Positions 8,172 through 16,951 of a stretch of 42,188 nucleotides of DNA are shown in pieces. Numbering within the stretch: the stretch's first letter is position 1; every line of letters starts with the position of its first letter. A program made the position numbers and the translations under genes. Source of the DNA: an uncultured Opitutia bacterium (lineage in GTDB: Bacteria; Verrucomicrobiota; Verrucomicrobiia; Opitutales; Opitutaceae); contig CAIUWA010000030.1 in the NCBI GenBank assembly GCA_903902745.1, positions 1 to 42,188 on the forward strand, read 5' to 3'. The notes below the pieces were generated by a model that worked only from the letters and a program-made list of their open reading frames with translations, had not been told where the DNA came from and did not search any database.

Positions 8172-9857
8172 ATGAACCGCGTCATCGTCCCTCCCGGCTT
8201 TTGCCGCCGGCCACGCCGCCTCCTCCTGTCCCTCGCGCTCGGCGCGATCCTTTCCCTTTCCTGCCGCGGCGAGGAGGATGGGCCTTCCGAGTCCACGTCG
8301 CGCATGTCGGAACCGTCCAACCCATCGCTGCCGACCTCCTCCTTGCCGGGCGATTATCCCGGCCCCCGTTATTCCCCCCGCCAATACCTCGGCCGCCAGA
8401 CACCGTTTTTCTTTCCCCCCACCCCGCCCCAGCTCGGCGCCGCCTGGGCCACGCTGGGGCCGCCCCCGGGACGATACGCGGCGCCCGCCGAGCTGGCGGC
8501 GTTTGTGAACGAGCCTTTTTATGCCCCGCTGAGCACCCGCCTCGCCCAGCAGGATCTGAGCGCGAAGGGCAAGCTGCGGGACCGGCTCGATGCGTACCGC
8601 GCAGCCAAGCTCGCGCTCCAAGGTGAATTGCGCGCCCGGCTCGACGCCCTGCAGGACGCCGATCCGTTCACCCGCCAGCGCGAACTCGCCGCCTTCGCCC
8701 GCGGGCAAACCCCGCGCATCGCCGCGCTCGAGCTGACCGCCGACCAGCTTCGCGCCGACTTGATCATTGGCGGATTCTTTGACGACACCACCGACTGGAA
8801 TGTATTGCGCCGCTGGCAGCTCGGCGTAAGCGGATTCCGGACGCCGGCCGAAGCCATTCTCGCCCAGTACCAGGTCATGCGGGCGGCCGTCTATTATCAG
8901 AAAGGCCTCTCGCCGGCGCAGCGCCGGCTCCTACGCGAGATCGCCATGGAACTGGAGGAAGTCGCGGGCCGGGCGCTCGCGAGTGGCGACGATGCGCCCG
9001 TCCCGGCGATGTCCGCCGACACCAATCCGCTGTTCTTCTTCTCGCCGGAGACAGCCCGCCTGCGCCTCCCGGTCGATCTGTCCCCCGAACTCGCCCGCAA
9101 GATCTCCGACTACGAGAAGGAAAAATCCGACCTGAAGGCCGAGCTGCGCGAGACCGTGGTGGCTGAGGATAGTGCCCGCTTCGATTTCCTGCGCGCCCGC
9201 GCCCTCGCCCGGCTGGCGGAACGACAACAGCCGCGGATCGACGCCCTCGAGGCCATGGCCGAGGACATCCGCCGGGAGCTGATCTTGCTCCCAAAACTGG
9301 CCCGCCCACCTGCCCCGCCTCCCTTGCCGGCGTCCATCAATGCGCGCATGACCGCCCTGCTTCACGAAAAAAAGGCCGCGCAAAAGAGCGCGCTCGTCCT
9401 GGTTCAGCAGATCAAAAGGATCATTTCCGTCTCGCGCGTTGACACCACCAAGGGCCCCGATGGCCGGGCCAAGCTCAGCATCCTGATCAATCCCCAGGAC
9501 CGGACGGAAGCCAAGGTGAAGCCGGTCCGCGACCTGGTTTCCCGCTACAACGACGAAAACCTGGCCCGCATCACCGCGGTGGAAAAGGAATCGGCTGCCC
9601 TCCGCCGGGAAGTGGCGCAGTTCATCGGCAATGGGCCCGACACCGACGATCCGGAAAAGGCCGTCAGCGTCCTGATGGATGAATCCTACAACACGCTGGA
9701 ACGCCGGGAGGAATGTGCTCTCTACAAGGATTACCGGGCCGCCGTGCTGGAACCCGGCCTTTCCCCGGAGCAGCGCCGGTTGCTTTACGACGGCGCCTTG
9801 GAAACGCTCGACCTGCCCCTCCCCGGGGCGGACCGCGCCGTCACGAATTTGCGCTGA
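8172..9857 (+). CDS. Hypothetical exported protein with duplicated helical modules
   Basis: I do not recognise this 561-aa protein. An Arg-rich start followed by LLLSLALGAILSLSC suggests a signal peptide; Cys31 could be a lipid anchor, but the lipobox is imperfect (Ser at -3). Helical module A appears at residues 117-198 and again at 300-371, sharing L..YE/AxxKxxLxxEL and RQxPRIxALExxAxxxRxxLI. A second module with (Y)xxxRAAV..xGLSPxQRRLL occurs at 233-262 and 518-546. The protein thus looks built by internal duplication. It is rich in Glu and Arg with coiled-coil character, likely on the cell surface or in the periplasm. The ATG at 8172 was preferred to one 39 bp upstream because the signal peptide starts there. 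Confidence 0.75.
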   Translation: MNRVIVPPGFCRRPRRLLLSLALGAILSLSCRGEEDGPSESTSRMSEPSNPSLPTSSLPGDYPGPRYSPRQYLGRQTPFFFPPTPPQLGAAWATLGPPPGRYAAPAELAAFVNEPFYAPLSTRLAQQDLSAKGKLRDRLDAYRAAKLALQGELRARLDALQDADPFTRQRELAAFARGQTPRIAALELTADQLRADLIIGGFFDDTTDWNVLRRWQLGVSGFRTPAEAILAQYQVMRAAVYYQKGLSPAQRRLLREIAMELEEVAGRALASGDDAPVPAMSADTNPLFFFSPETARLRLPVDLSPELARKISDYEKEKSDLKAELRETVVAEDSARFDFLRARALARLAERQQPRIDALEAMAEDIRRELILLPKLARPPAPPPLPASINARMTALLHEKKAAQKSALVLVQQIKRIISVSRVDTTKGPDGRAKLSILINPQDRTEAKVKPVRDLVSRYNDENLARITAVEKESAALRREVAQFIGNGPDTDDPEKAVSVLMDESYNTLERREECALYKDYRAAVLEPGLSPEQRRLLYDGALETLDLPLPGADRAVTNLR

Positions 9858-9902
9858 CGAGGCGGCGCTAGCCAGCGATACCTTTGTGGTCTTGTCTGAA
9901 TT

Positions 9903-9959
9903 TGGTAGGGCGAGGTGTCCCCGCCGACCCGCGGCTCACCGGGACGGTTCGCCCTACCA
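9903..9959. repeat. GGTAGGGCG hairpin repeat between convergent genes
   Basis: TGGTAGGGCGAGGTGTCCCC at the left pairs with the complementary right end (CGGGACGGTTCGCCCTACCA). It lies between the stops of the duplicated-module protein and the ClC gene and could stop transcription from both sides, though no T-runs flank it. It shares the GTAGGGCG word with the hairpin at 25663-25694 and with 36861-36869. Confidence 0.75.
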
Positions 9960-9974
9960 CCCCTAACTGCCCTC

Positions 9975-11792
9975 CTACCCCGGCGGCGGCGATTTGCGTT
10001 TTTCGACGAGGGTGAGCAGCAAATCGCCCTTCGCCAGGCTGCCCAGCAGCCGCCCGCCCGGCTCCACCACCGGCAGCCGTTCCGCGGTGATGCCGAGAAA
10101 TCCGCCCAGCGCCTCGCTCAGGGACTGGTCGGGCCCCAGCCGGGGAAAATCCTCGTGCATGATGTCCTGCGCGAGCACCAGCTCCGCCACTTCCGGTTCC
10201 GCGAGGTACGGCTTGATGTCGTGCAGCGACACCACGCCCAGGAAACGGCCGGCCGCGTCGATCACGTAAAGGTTGTTCACGCGCACGGAGAGGAACCTCT
10301 GCGCAATTTCCGCAAAGCGCGCGGTGACGGCCAGCACGGGTGGATCCGCCTTCATCAGATCCGCGACCCGGCCGGCCGGCAGCCCCGCTGCCGGCTGCTC
10401 CGACGCCTTGCGCCGGAGCGACTCGCTGTAAAGCGACTGGTCCTCGATGCCCTTGGCCGTGTAATAGGCGAGCACGCTGCACAGCAGCAGCGGCAGGATG
10501 ATGTCGTAGCTCAGTGTCACCTCGAACAACAGGATCACCGCCATGACCGGCGCCCGGCTGGCCGCCGAGAGGAACGCCCCCATGCCGACCAGGGCGAAGG
10601 CGCCGGGGTCGGCCGCGCCGGCCGGCCAGACCGCGTTCACCGCCGTGCCAAACAGGTAACCCAGGCTCGCGCCCATGAACAAGGAAGGCGTGAACACGCC
10701 GCCCAGCGCGCCCGACCCGAACGAGGCGGCCGTCGCGAGCCACTTGCAGGCAAAAACCAGCGCCAGCGCGATCCAGACGAGATGACCGTTGCGCAGATGA
10801 AATCCGAACACGAGGTTGCCCAGGTTGCCGTTCAGGATGTCGACCACGACGGAGTAGCCGTTGCCACAGACCTCGGGCACGCGGATGGCCAGCGCGCCGA
10901 CCACGAGGCCCCCGAGGATCAACCGCGCGGTGAGCGGCAGCTTGGTGGCGACAAAGAGCCGCTCCGCCCCGCGCAGCGACCGCAGAAACCAGGGGGCCAC
11001 GACCCCGGCCAGCAGCCCGAGCAGGATGTAGGGGCCCATTTCCCACGGCGAGTGCAGCTTGAACGCCGGCACGTGGTAGAGCTGGGCCGCGTTCGTGAGC
11101 ACGCGCATGGTCAGCGCCGCGACGACGGCGGCCACGGCCAGCGGCCCGAGGCTTTCCATCGCGATCGTGCCGAGGATGATCTCCGCCACGAAAAACGAGC
11201 CCGCGATCGGCGCATTGTACGCCGAGGCGATGCCCGCTGCCGCGCCGCAGGCCACCAGCAGCCGCTGCTGCGGCGGGGTGAAACGCCGCGCGCGGCCGAC
11301 AAACGACGCCAGCATCGCCGCCAGCTGCACCATCGGGCCCTCGCGGCCGATGGATCCGCCCGAGCCGATGGAGAAAAGCGCCGCCGTGCATTTCACCAGG
11401 CTCGACCGGATCGGGAGATGCCCCGAGCCGATGACAATGGCCTCCATGTAGTCCGTCGAACTCTGGTCGCGCGTGAGTTTTTTTCCGAACTGCAGCACCA
11501 GCCCCGCGAGCAGGCCGCCCGTCGCCGGCACCGCGATGCAGGCCCACCACGGCAGTTGCCGCATCGATTCCACGACGCCCGCGCTCGAGCCGGTCAGGAA
11601 TTCGTGGATGCCCTCCGCCATCCCGCTGAACACCAGCGAGGCCAGCGCCCCGAGAAATCCCGCGAGTGCGGCCCATAGCAGCGTGGTCTGCCACTCGGTG
11701 GGATGAAGTTTTTCCGCAATCCACAGGCGCCAGCGCAACGCCTCCATCAAGCGGCGCAGGAACAAGGGGGCGGGTTCGGACCGGGTTTTCAT
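9975..11792 (-). CDS. ClC-family chloride channel/antiporter with C-terminal CBS pair
   Basis: The product is 605 aa. Membrane region about residues 35-440 carries the ClC filter motif GSGGSIGREGP (143-153), whose Glu151 matches the gating glutamate, plus the later GSGALGGVFTPSLF motif. Residues about 470-600 form two CBS domains that usually bind adenine nucleotides. The first filter motif GSGIP is altered to GSGHLP. Whether it is a channel or a chloride/proton exchanger cannot be told from the sequence with confidence. Its ATG overlaps the stop of the EIIA-like gene (ATGA), so the two are translationally coupled, and EIIA may control the transporter. Confidence 0.93.
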   Translation of the reverse strand: MKTRSEPAPLFLRRLMEALRWRLWIAEKLHPTEWQTTLLWAALAGFLGALASLVFSGMAEGIHEFLTGSSAGVVESMRQLPWWACIAVPATGGLLAGLVLQFGKKLTRDQSSTDYMEAIVIGSGHLPIRSSLVKCTAALFSIGSGGSIGREGPMVQLAAMLASFVGRARRFTPPQQRLLVACGAAAGIASAYNAPIAGSFFVAEIILGTIAMESLGPLAVAAVVAALTMRVLTNAAQLYHVPAFKLHSPWEMGPYILLGLLAGVVAPWFLRSLRGAERLFVATKLPLTARLILGGLVVGALAIRVPEVCGNGYSVVVDILNGNLGNLVFGFHLRNGHLVWIALALVFACKWLATAASFGSGALGGVFTPSLFMGASLGYLFGTAVNAVWPAGAADPGAFALVGMGAFLSAASRAPVMAVILLFEVTLSYDIILPLLLCSVLAYYTAKGIEDQSLYSESLRRKASEQPAAGLPAGRVADLMKADPPVLAVTARFAEIAQRFLSVRVNNLYVIDAAGRFLGVVSLHDIKPYLAEPEVAELVLAQDIMHEDFPRLGPDQSLSEALGGFLGITAERLPVVEPGGRLLGSLAKGDLLLTLVEKRKSPPPG

Positions 11793-12286
11793 CCCGGCAA
11801 CCCACGCGCCAGGACCGCGCGGAACTCCGCTTCGGTCGGCGCCGCCAGCAGCGCCGCGCGCACCTTTTCGTTTTTCAACAGCCGGGCCATGCCGGCCACG
11901 AGCTGCAGATATTCGGCCACCTGTTTTTTGGGCGTCCCGATCAGAATCACCAGCCGCACCGCGGGATGCCCCGCGTCAAACGCCACCGACGGCGTGGCCC
12001 GGCCCACGGCCAGCAGCAGCCGGCTCACCGCGGACGTCCGCGCGTGCGGCAGGGCCACTTCGGGGGAAATGCAGACCGACGACACGGCCGCCCGCTCCAT
12101 CAGGTCGCGCATGAACCCGTCGGGATCGGTCACCGCCGGCAGGAGGGCCAGCCGTGCATGCAGCGCCCGGATCGCCGCCTCCCCCGAGGTCACCGGCAGG
12201 TCGAGCACCACCGCGTCGGGCTGGGCAAGGAGGTTGGGCGGCGGATTCACGTTGCCCCAAGCTATGTGCCAAGCCGCGCAAAACAA
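11789..12286 (-). CDS. PTS EIIA (fructose/nitrogen type) domain protein
   Basis: The product is 165 aa, a single EIIA type-2 domain. VALPHAR places the phosphorylatable histidine at residue 81, as in PtsN and the fructose EIIA proteins. No EIIB, EIIC, HPr or EI gene is nearby, so a regulatory role of the PtsN kind is more likely than sugar transport. It precedes and overlaps the ClC gene by 4 bp. The first about 15 residues are atypical, and the true start may be an internal GTG. An operon of EIIA with a ClC transporter suggests phosphorylation-dependent control of ion flux; this is inference. Confidence 0.8.
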   Translation of the reverse strand: MFCAAWHIAWGNVNPPPNLLAQPDAVVLDLPVTSGEAAIRALHARLALLPAVTDPDGFMRDLMERAAVSSVCISPEVALPHARTSAVSRLLLAVGRATPSVAFDAGHPAVRLVILIGTPKKQVAEYLQLVAGMARLLKNEKVRAALLAAPTEAEFRAVLARGLPG

Positions 12287-12352
12287 GTCCTCGTGTGATG
12301 AGCGGAGGAATGAAAGCAGGGCGAGTTTCTCACCGCCCCTCGAAGGATCATG

Positions 12353-12403
12353 TTGTAGGCCACCTCGCTGAGGTGGCAGCCAGGTCAGCGATTTGGCCTA
12401 CAG
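12353..12403. repeat. TGTAGGCCA inverted repeat
   Basis: TTGTAGGCCACCTCGCTGA on the left pairs with the complement of GTCAGCGATTTGGCCTACAG on the right, around a short loop. It resembles the other hairpin repeats of the window in size and in its GTAGxxxx/xxxxCTAC ends. It lies in the 183-bp gap between the EIIA gene and the small membrane protein; nothing else is apparent in that gap. Confidence 0.7.
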
Positions 12404-12469
12404 CAGTCCGATTTTGACTCGCCCGCCATCTGCGCCCCGCCAAGCATTCCGTCCCGCTGGATTTCCGTC

Positions 12470-12694
12470 ATGAGCAAAAAGAAAAGAAACGCCTCCGCTT
12501 CCGCGCCTGCGACCCAGCCATCTCCGGCTTCACCCGCTCTCTCTGCGGCCATGACCCCGGATGTTGCAGAATCCGCCGACCCGCGCCGCCGGCTGATCGC
12601 AAACCTCACGCTCATCGGGCTCGGCATTTACGTGGCCATGATCTGGCTGCTCGCCCTCGACCAGCAGTTCCACTGGGGCATCTTCAAGCCCTGA
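12470..12694 (+). CDS. Small single-helix membrane protein
   Basis: The product is 74 aa. An Ala/Ser/Pro-rich, lysine-initiated N-terminus of about 40 residues precedes one hydrophobic helix (LIANLTLIGLGIYVAMIWLL) and a short tail ending in WGIFKP. I know no function. The codon use, the clean helix and the ATG right at the start of the Lys-rich region support a real gene. It stands alone between two inverted repeats. Confidence 0.6.
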   Translation: MSKKKRNASASAPATQPSPASPALSAAMTPDVAESADPRRRLIANLTLIGLGIYVAMIWLLALDQQFHWGIFKP

Positions 12695-12710
12695 GCTGAT
12701 TCCAATCCGG

Positions 12711-12850
12711 TTTCACGCAGAGGCGCGAAGACGCGGAGTGGCTCCGGAAACGGAATTCCGGGAACTGCAGACAGGGCCATATCGAAAAACCCTGGCTACC
12801 GGATCGCGTGACGCTGCCTTGCTCTGCGCCTTGGCGCCTCTGCGCGAAAT
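12711..12850. repeat. 140-bp inverted repeat with GCAGAGGCGC ends
   Basis: TTTCACGCAGAGGCGCGAAG at the left pairs with the reverse complement of the right end (GCGCCTCTGCGCGAAA). The ends resemble the widespread environmental-genome repeat of the form CGCAGAGGCGCxGAG; this is recalled, not searched. It separates the small membrane protein from the end of the SNF2 gene (12 bp away) and could end transcription of either. Confidence 0.75.
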
Positions 12851-12861
12851 CCCTGGCTTGA

Positions 12862-15615
12862 TCAGGAGGCAGTCGGCGCCGGTGGGGTCATGAGAGCCGC
12901 GGCGGACAAGGGAGACGCAGCCGGCTCCGCCGGCTCCAGGTTCGCCGGCGAATGCGGATGGTCGTGTTCGTCCAGCGACGTCAGTTGCACCAGACTCTGC
13001 AGCGACGTGAAATGCTGGCTCAGGTCGAAGTCCCCGCCGAGTCCGCCGATGAGCTTGTCGAACAGGTCCTTCTTCGAGGCCTTCAGCGCCTGGATGCGTT
13101 CCTCGATCGTGCCCACCGTGACCATGCGGTACACGAATACCGTGTTCGTCTGTCCGATGCGGTGCACGCGGTCCACCGCCTGCGCCTCGACCGCCGGGTT
13201 CCACCAGGGGTCGAGCAGGAAGACATAATCCGCGGCGTGCAGCGTGATGCCGGTGCCCGCGGCCTTGAGCGAAACCAACATGGCCGCCGCACCCTGCGCG
13301 CCCTGGAAGGCCTGCACGGGCTTCTGGCGGTCGAGCGTCATGCCCGTCAGTTCGTAGCGCGGCAATTCCGGGAAATGCGCCATCAGGGCCGTGCGCACGC
13401 GGTCCAGCAGCATGACGAACTGCGAGAAGATCACGACCTTGTGGCCGCTGCTCACGATCTCCGTGAGTTTTTCCATCAGCAGGTTGATCTTGCCCGAGTC
13501 GCTCAGCGGCGACTTGAGCCACGGGAGCATGTCGGGGTCGCAGCAGGTCTGCCGCAGGCGCGTCAGCAGGGCGAGGAAGCCGAACGATTTCTCGCGCATC
13601 GCCGCGCCCACGTCGTCGCCGAGGCGTTCAAGCCCCTCGGTGCAGATGCGCGCGTATTCGGCGCGCTGCACGTCGGTGAGCGGGCAGAGCAGGTCCATCT
13701 CGACCTTGGGCGGCAGTTCCTTGGCCACCTCGTTCTTCGTGCGGCGAAGGATGAACGGCGCCAGTTGCGCCCGCAGGCGTGTCAGGGTGGCTTCGCGGTC
13801 GGCGTTCAACGCCGCCTCGAACGAGGCCCGCGACCCGAGCAGGCCGGGCAGCAGGAAACGGAAAATACTCCACAGGTCGAGCTGCCGGTTCTCCAGTGGC
13901 GTGCCGGTCAGCACGAGGCGGTGCCGCGCCTTGATGGCAAAGCAGGTCTGCGTGACCTTCGCATCGGGGTTCTTGATGAACTGGCCCTCGTCGAGCACGG
14001 CGTAGCCAAACTCGTGCGCGGCCAGCATCTCGCGGTGCTTGCGCAGCTGCGTGTAGCTCGCCAGCCAGAGGACCGGACCGCGGCGCGTGGCAAAATCGTT
14101 GCCGGACTTGAGCACGTCCACGGTGATCTGCGGGAAGAACTTGGCGATTTCCTCGCGCCACACGGGGACGACGCTCGCCGGGCAGACAATGAGGCCGGGC
14201 CGGTCGGTGATCGGGCGCGCGGCCAGCAGGGCGATGACCTGGAGCGTCTTGCCCAGCCCCATTTCGTCGGCCAGCAGGCCGTGGCAGCCGACTTCGCAAA
14301 GGTGGTACAGCCACTCGACCCCGCGGCGCTGGTAAGGCCGGAGGATTTCCGGGAGCGCCTGCGGCGTGGCGGACGGGGCCAACACGTGCTGGCGCCACGC
14401 CTCGATCTCGGGCGAAAGGGTGAGCTTCAGCCGCGAGTCGTTGAACAGGGAGAAAATGAGATACGGCGACAACGCGCCCTCCCCGTGCGTCTCGGCCACG
14501 TTCCGCTGCCAGGCGTTGAACGATTCCCAGCGCACGGCGTCGAGTGCGACGATCCCGAGATTCGGCAGGATGACCGGCGAGCCATGGCGCTTGAGCAGGG
14601 TGTTCACCTCCGCGTCGGTGAGCAGCCGCTCGCCCGCCCGGAAAATCCACCGGAGATTCAGTCCCTCACCCTCGTCGCTCCGCGGCACCGAGGTCCCGTC
14701 GGCCGACGCCGTCGAATCTCCCGCCGGAAGCCCCGTCGAACGGCCTGCCGTGAGCCCAGTCGAACGGCGTTCAGCCACGGCCTCAATCTCAATGATGCGT
14801 GTGCCCTTCAGGAGATTGGCGCAGCGGTCGTCGAGCTCGACAGCAAACAGGCGGCGCCACGCCGGCAGCACGGTCTTGAGGAAATTCGGAATCTCCACGA
14901 GCGATTCCATCACGTAGACGCCCGTGTCCTGATGGTAGAAAAAATGCGCCTTGCGGGCGTAAGCCGCTAGCCCGATGAGCTTCGCGCGCTCGCCGGAGGA
15001 GACATGGCCGTTGCCATTCGCATGGGCCGCGACGCCCAGCGCCGGATGTCTGGTCCGCCCATCCGCATCGATCCAGAAGGCCTGGAAAGTCAGCCCGGCC
15101 GTCTTGGTCTTGAAGACCAGCAGCAGCGGCCGGATGACCCCGGGGGCCGCGGGGCTCGCCCCGTCCTTGTGGCCATTGGTGCCCTTGCCGTTCGCGCCGT
15201 GATGGCCGTTGCCATTGGACCCGTTCGAGCCGGGAGCGGACGCCGCCGGCACGGAGGCCAGTTCGCCAGGCAGCACGGGGATTTCATCGGCCACCAATTC
15301 CTCAATTTCATGCAATCCAGCCACGGCTAGCGCCCGCGCCACGTCCAGGTCGGTCGAGGAAGAGCGCACCGCCAGGCCACCCTCGGCCTCGTCCCATTCA
15401 ATGACGGCGTACTCGTCGCGCTTATCAATGCGGCGATGCACAATGGCATCCTTGGCCGTCAGTTCCAATTCGCGTACCTCGCCTTCGCGGTAGATGCGGT
15501 GCCCTTCCTCCAACTGAGCCGCGCTGAAATGGTTCTCCCAGTCGATTTCGAGCTTATCGAACCAGAATTCGAGCGACTGAGGGGTATAGACGCGCTTGGG
15601 CCCGTGCGATTGCAT
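12862..15615 (-). CDS. SNF2-family DEAD/DEAH-type ATPase
   Basis: The product is 917 aa. A poorly conserved N-terminal region of about 400 residues, with a Gly/Asn/His-rich linker (GSNGSNGNGHHGANGKG), precedes the helicase core. Motif I is DEMGLGKTLQ (about 448-457), motif II DEGQ (about 540) and motif VI DRVHRIGQT (about 811). These are SNF2/RapA-like and imply ATP-driven translocation on double-stranded DNA or remodelling of protein-DNA complexes. Residues about 283-318 (RSTGLTAGRSTGLPAG...) are written by an inserted repeat. The ATG at 15615 was chosen; the in-frame TTG upstream gives an implausible N-terminus. It diverges from the glycolipid cluster. Confidence 0.93.
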   Translation of the reverse strand: MQSHGPKRVYTPQSLEFWFDKLEIDWENHFSAAQLEEGHRIYREGEVRELELTAKDAIVHRRIDKRDEYAVIEWDEAEGGLAVRSSSTDLDVARALAVAGLHEIEELVADEIPVLPGELASVPAASAPGSNGSNGNGHHGANGKGTNGHKDGASPAAPGVIRPLLLVFKTKTAGLTFQAFWIDADGRTRHPALGVAAHANGNGHVSSGERAKLIGLAAYARKAHFFYHQDTGVYVMESLVEIPNFLKTVLPAWRRLFAVELDDRCANLLKGTRIIEIEAVAERRSTGLTAGRSTGLPAGDSTASADGTSVPRSDEGEGLNLRWIFRAGERLLTDAEVNTLLKRHGSPVILPNLGIVALDAVRWESFNAWQRNVAETHGEGALSPYLIFSLFNDSRLKLTLSPEIEAWRQHVLAPSATPQALPEILRPYQRRGVEWLYHLCEVGCHGLLADEMGLGKTLQVIALLAARPITDRPGLIVCPASVVPVWREEIAKFFPQITVDVLKSGNDFATRRGPVLWLASYTQLRKHREMLAAHEFGYAVLDEGQFIKNPDAKVTQTCFAIKARHRLVLTGTPLENRQLDLWSIFRFLLPGLLGSRASFEAALNADREATLTRLRAQLAPFILRRTKNEVAKELPPKVEMDLLCPLTDVQRAEYARICTEGLERLGDDVGAAMREKSFGFLALLTRLRQTCCDPDMLPWLKSPLSDSGKINLLMEKLTEIVSSGHKVVIFSQFVMLLDRVRTALMAHFPELPRYELTGMTLDRQKPVQAFQGAQGAAAMLVSLKAAGTGITLHAADYVFLLDPWWNPAVEAQAVDRVHRIGQTNTVFVYRMVTVGTIEERIQALKASKKDLFDKLIGGLGGDFDLSQHFTSLQSLVQLTSLDEHDHPHSPANLEPAEPAASPLSAAALMTPPAPTAS
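14661..14769. repeat. GTCGAA/GAGCC-core repeats inside the SNF2 gene
   Basis: The segment holds three copies of a core ending GTCGAAcgg, the last as GTGAGCCCAGTCGAACGG, plus an adjacent CTCGTCGCTCCGC tract. The same 18-nt core lies exactly at 17731-17748 and in relaxed form at 17536-17560, 29180-29202 and 36958-36980. Length is compatible with the frame, and the coded peptide is a flexible Ser/Thr/Gly-rich linker between the N-terminal and helicase regions. Confidence 0.75.
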
Positions 15616-15805
15616 CCGCGTAAAAAGGGCGAACGTAGAAACCGCCCGCCCCGGTGCAACACCCAATTGCAACTATTACACCACCGGGAAATTGCCGTGA
15701 TCGTCACCGGAATGCCACGCATCCGACACAACCGGCGGCCTACAGTGTGGGCGTACTAATTCCACCGTCCTCCATCCTAACGCCGCCGCCCAATCGCCCG
15801 GATAC

Positions 15806-16951
15806 GTGAAGCTTGCCATCGTCACCGAGACATTCCCGCCGGAGATCAACGGCGTGGCCATGACCTTCGGCATCATCGCCCGCGAACTCGGGCGCCGGGG
15901 ACATGGGGTGACGGTCTACCGGCCGCACCGGCCCGAACTGGCCGGCGCCGCCCCCGAGCCGGAATTTCGCGAAGTGTCCATGCCGGGTGCGCCCATTCCC
16001 GGCTACCCGCTGCTCCGGGTGGGCTTTCCCGCCTGGGGCCGGTTGAAAAATCTCTGGCGCCGCGACCGACCCGACTTGGTGCATGTGGTTACCGAGGGCC
16101 CGCTGGGCGCTTCCGCCATCAGCACCGCCCACGCGCTGGGGCTGCCGGTCACGTCCAGTTTTCACACCAATTTTCACAGCTATACCGGCCATTACGGTTT
16201 TGCCCCCCTGCGCCGGGCCGCGCTGGGCTGGCTGCGGCGCGTGCACAACCGCACGCTCCGGACGTTCGCGCCAACCGCCGAACTCTGTGCGGAGTTGGCC
16301 GGCCTCGGTTTTCGTGACCTCGGCGTGCTCTCCCGCGGCGTGGATGCGCGCCAGTTTTCCCCGACTCTGCGCTCGGAGGGACTCCGGTCCACCTGGGGTC
16401 CCGGTCCCGCTGATCCGGTCGTGCTGCACGTGGGGCGCATGGCCGCCGAAAAAAATTACCCCCTGCTTTTCCGAGCCTATGCCGCCATGCGTGCCGCAAG
16501 GCCCGGCCTGCGCTTCGTGCTTGTCGGGGACGGCCCGCTGCGCCGCACCCTCGCTGCCGCCCACCCGGAATATCACTTCCCGGGTTTCATCCCGCGGGCC
16601 GACCTGGCCCGGCATTACGCCTCGGCCGACATTTATATCCACGCCAGCCTAACCGAAACGTTTGGCAACGTGCTCACCGAGGCCATGGCCAGCGGGCTGG
16701 CCGTCGCGGGTTTCGACTACGCGGCGGCCCGGCAGTTTGTGCGCGACGGTGAAAACGGCCTGACCGTCCCTCCCGATCGTCCCGAGGCCCTCATCGCCGC
16801 CGCCGTGCGGCTCGCCACCGATGATCCGCTGCGCGCGCAGCTCCGGGCTCACGCGCCGGCGTCGCTGGCGGGCCAGTCGTGGGAAAACGTCATCACCCAC
16901 TTCGAGGCCGATCTGGCCCGCATCGTGGCCGGTGCCAGCCGCCCCTTATGA
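15806..16951 (+). CDS. GT4-family glycosyltransferase
   Basis: The product is 381 aa and has the GT-B fold. The N-terminal half starts KLAIVTETFPPEINGVA, the hallmark of the MgdA/MgtA/GtfA-like branch. The C-terminal half holds the E-x7-E signature ETFGNVLTE (about 288-296) that binds the donor nucleotide sugar. It likely transfers a hexose or uronic acid to a lipid or glycolipid acceptor. GTG at 15806 is the start. Its stop overlaps the next gene by 4 bp (ATGA), and three further lipid-related genes follow in the same direction. Confidence 0.88.
   Translation: MKLAIVTETFPPEINGVAMTFGIIARELGRRGHGVTVYRPHRPELAGAAPEPEFREVSMPGAPIPGYPLLRVGFPAWGRLKNLWRRDRPDLVHVVTEGPLGASAISTAHALGLPVTSSFHTNFHSYTGHYGFAPLRRAALGWLRRVHNRTLRTFAPTAELCAELAGLGFRDLGVLSRGVDARQFSPTLRSEGLRSTWGPGPADPVVLHVGRMAAEKNYPLLFRAYAAMRAARPGLRFVLVGDGPLRRTLAAAHPEYHFPGFIPRADLARHYASADIYIHASLTETFGNVLTEAMASGLAVAGFDYAAARQFVRDGENGLTVPPDRPEALIAAAVRLATDDPLRAQLRAHAPASLAGQSWENVITHFEADLARIVAGASRPL

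Noticed and set aside
9868-11805. A 645-codon open frame in the same direction as the ClC gene
   Set aside because: It is the shifted frame of the ClC gene, is very rich in Gly, Arg and Ala, and has no membrane segments although the DNA encodes a membrane protein in the other frame.
12952-14970. A 672-codon open frame on the plus strand
   Set aside because: It lies antisense to the SNF2 ATPase, is rich in Arg, His and Gln as expected for a complementary frame in GC-rich DNA, and has no recognisable domain.
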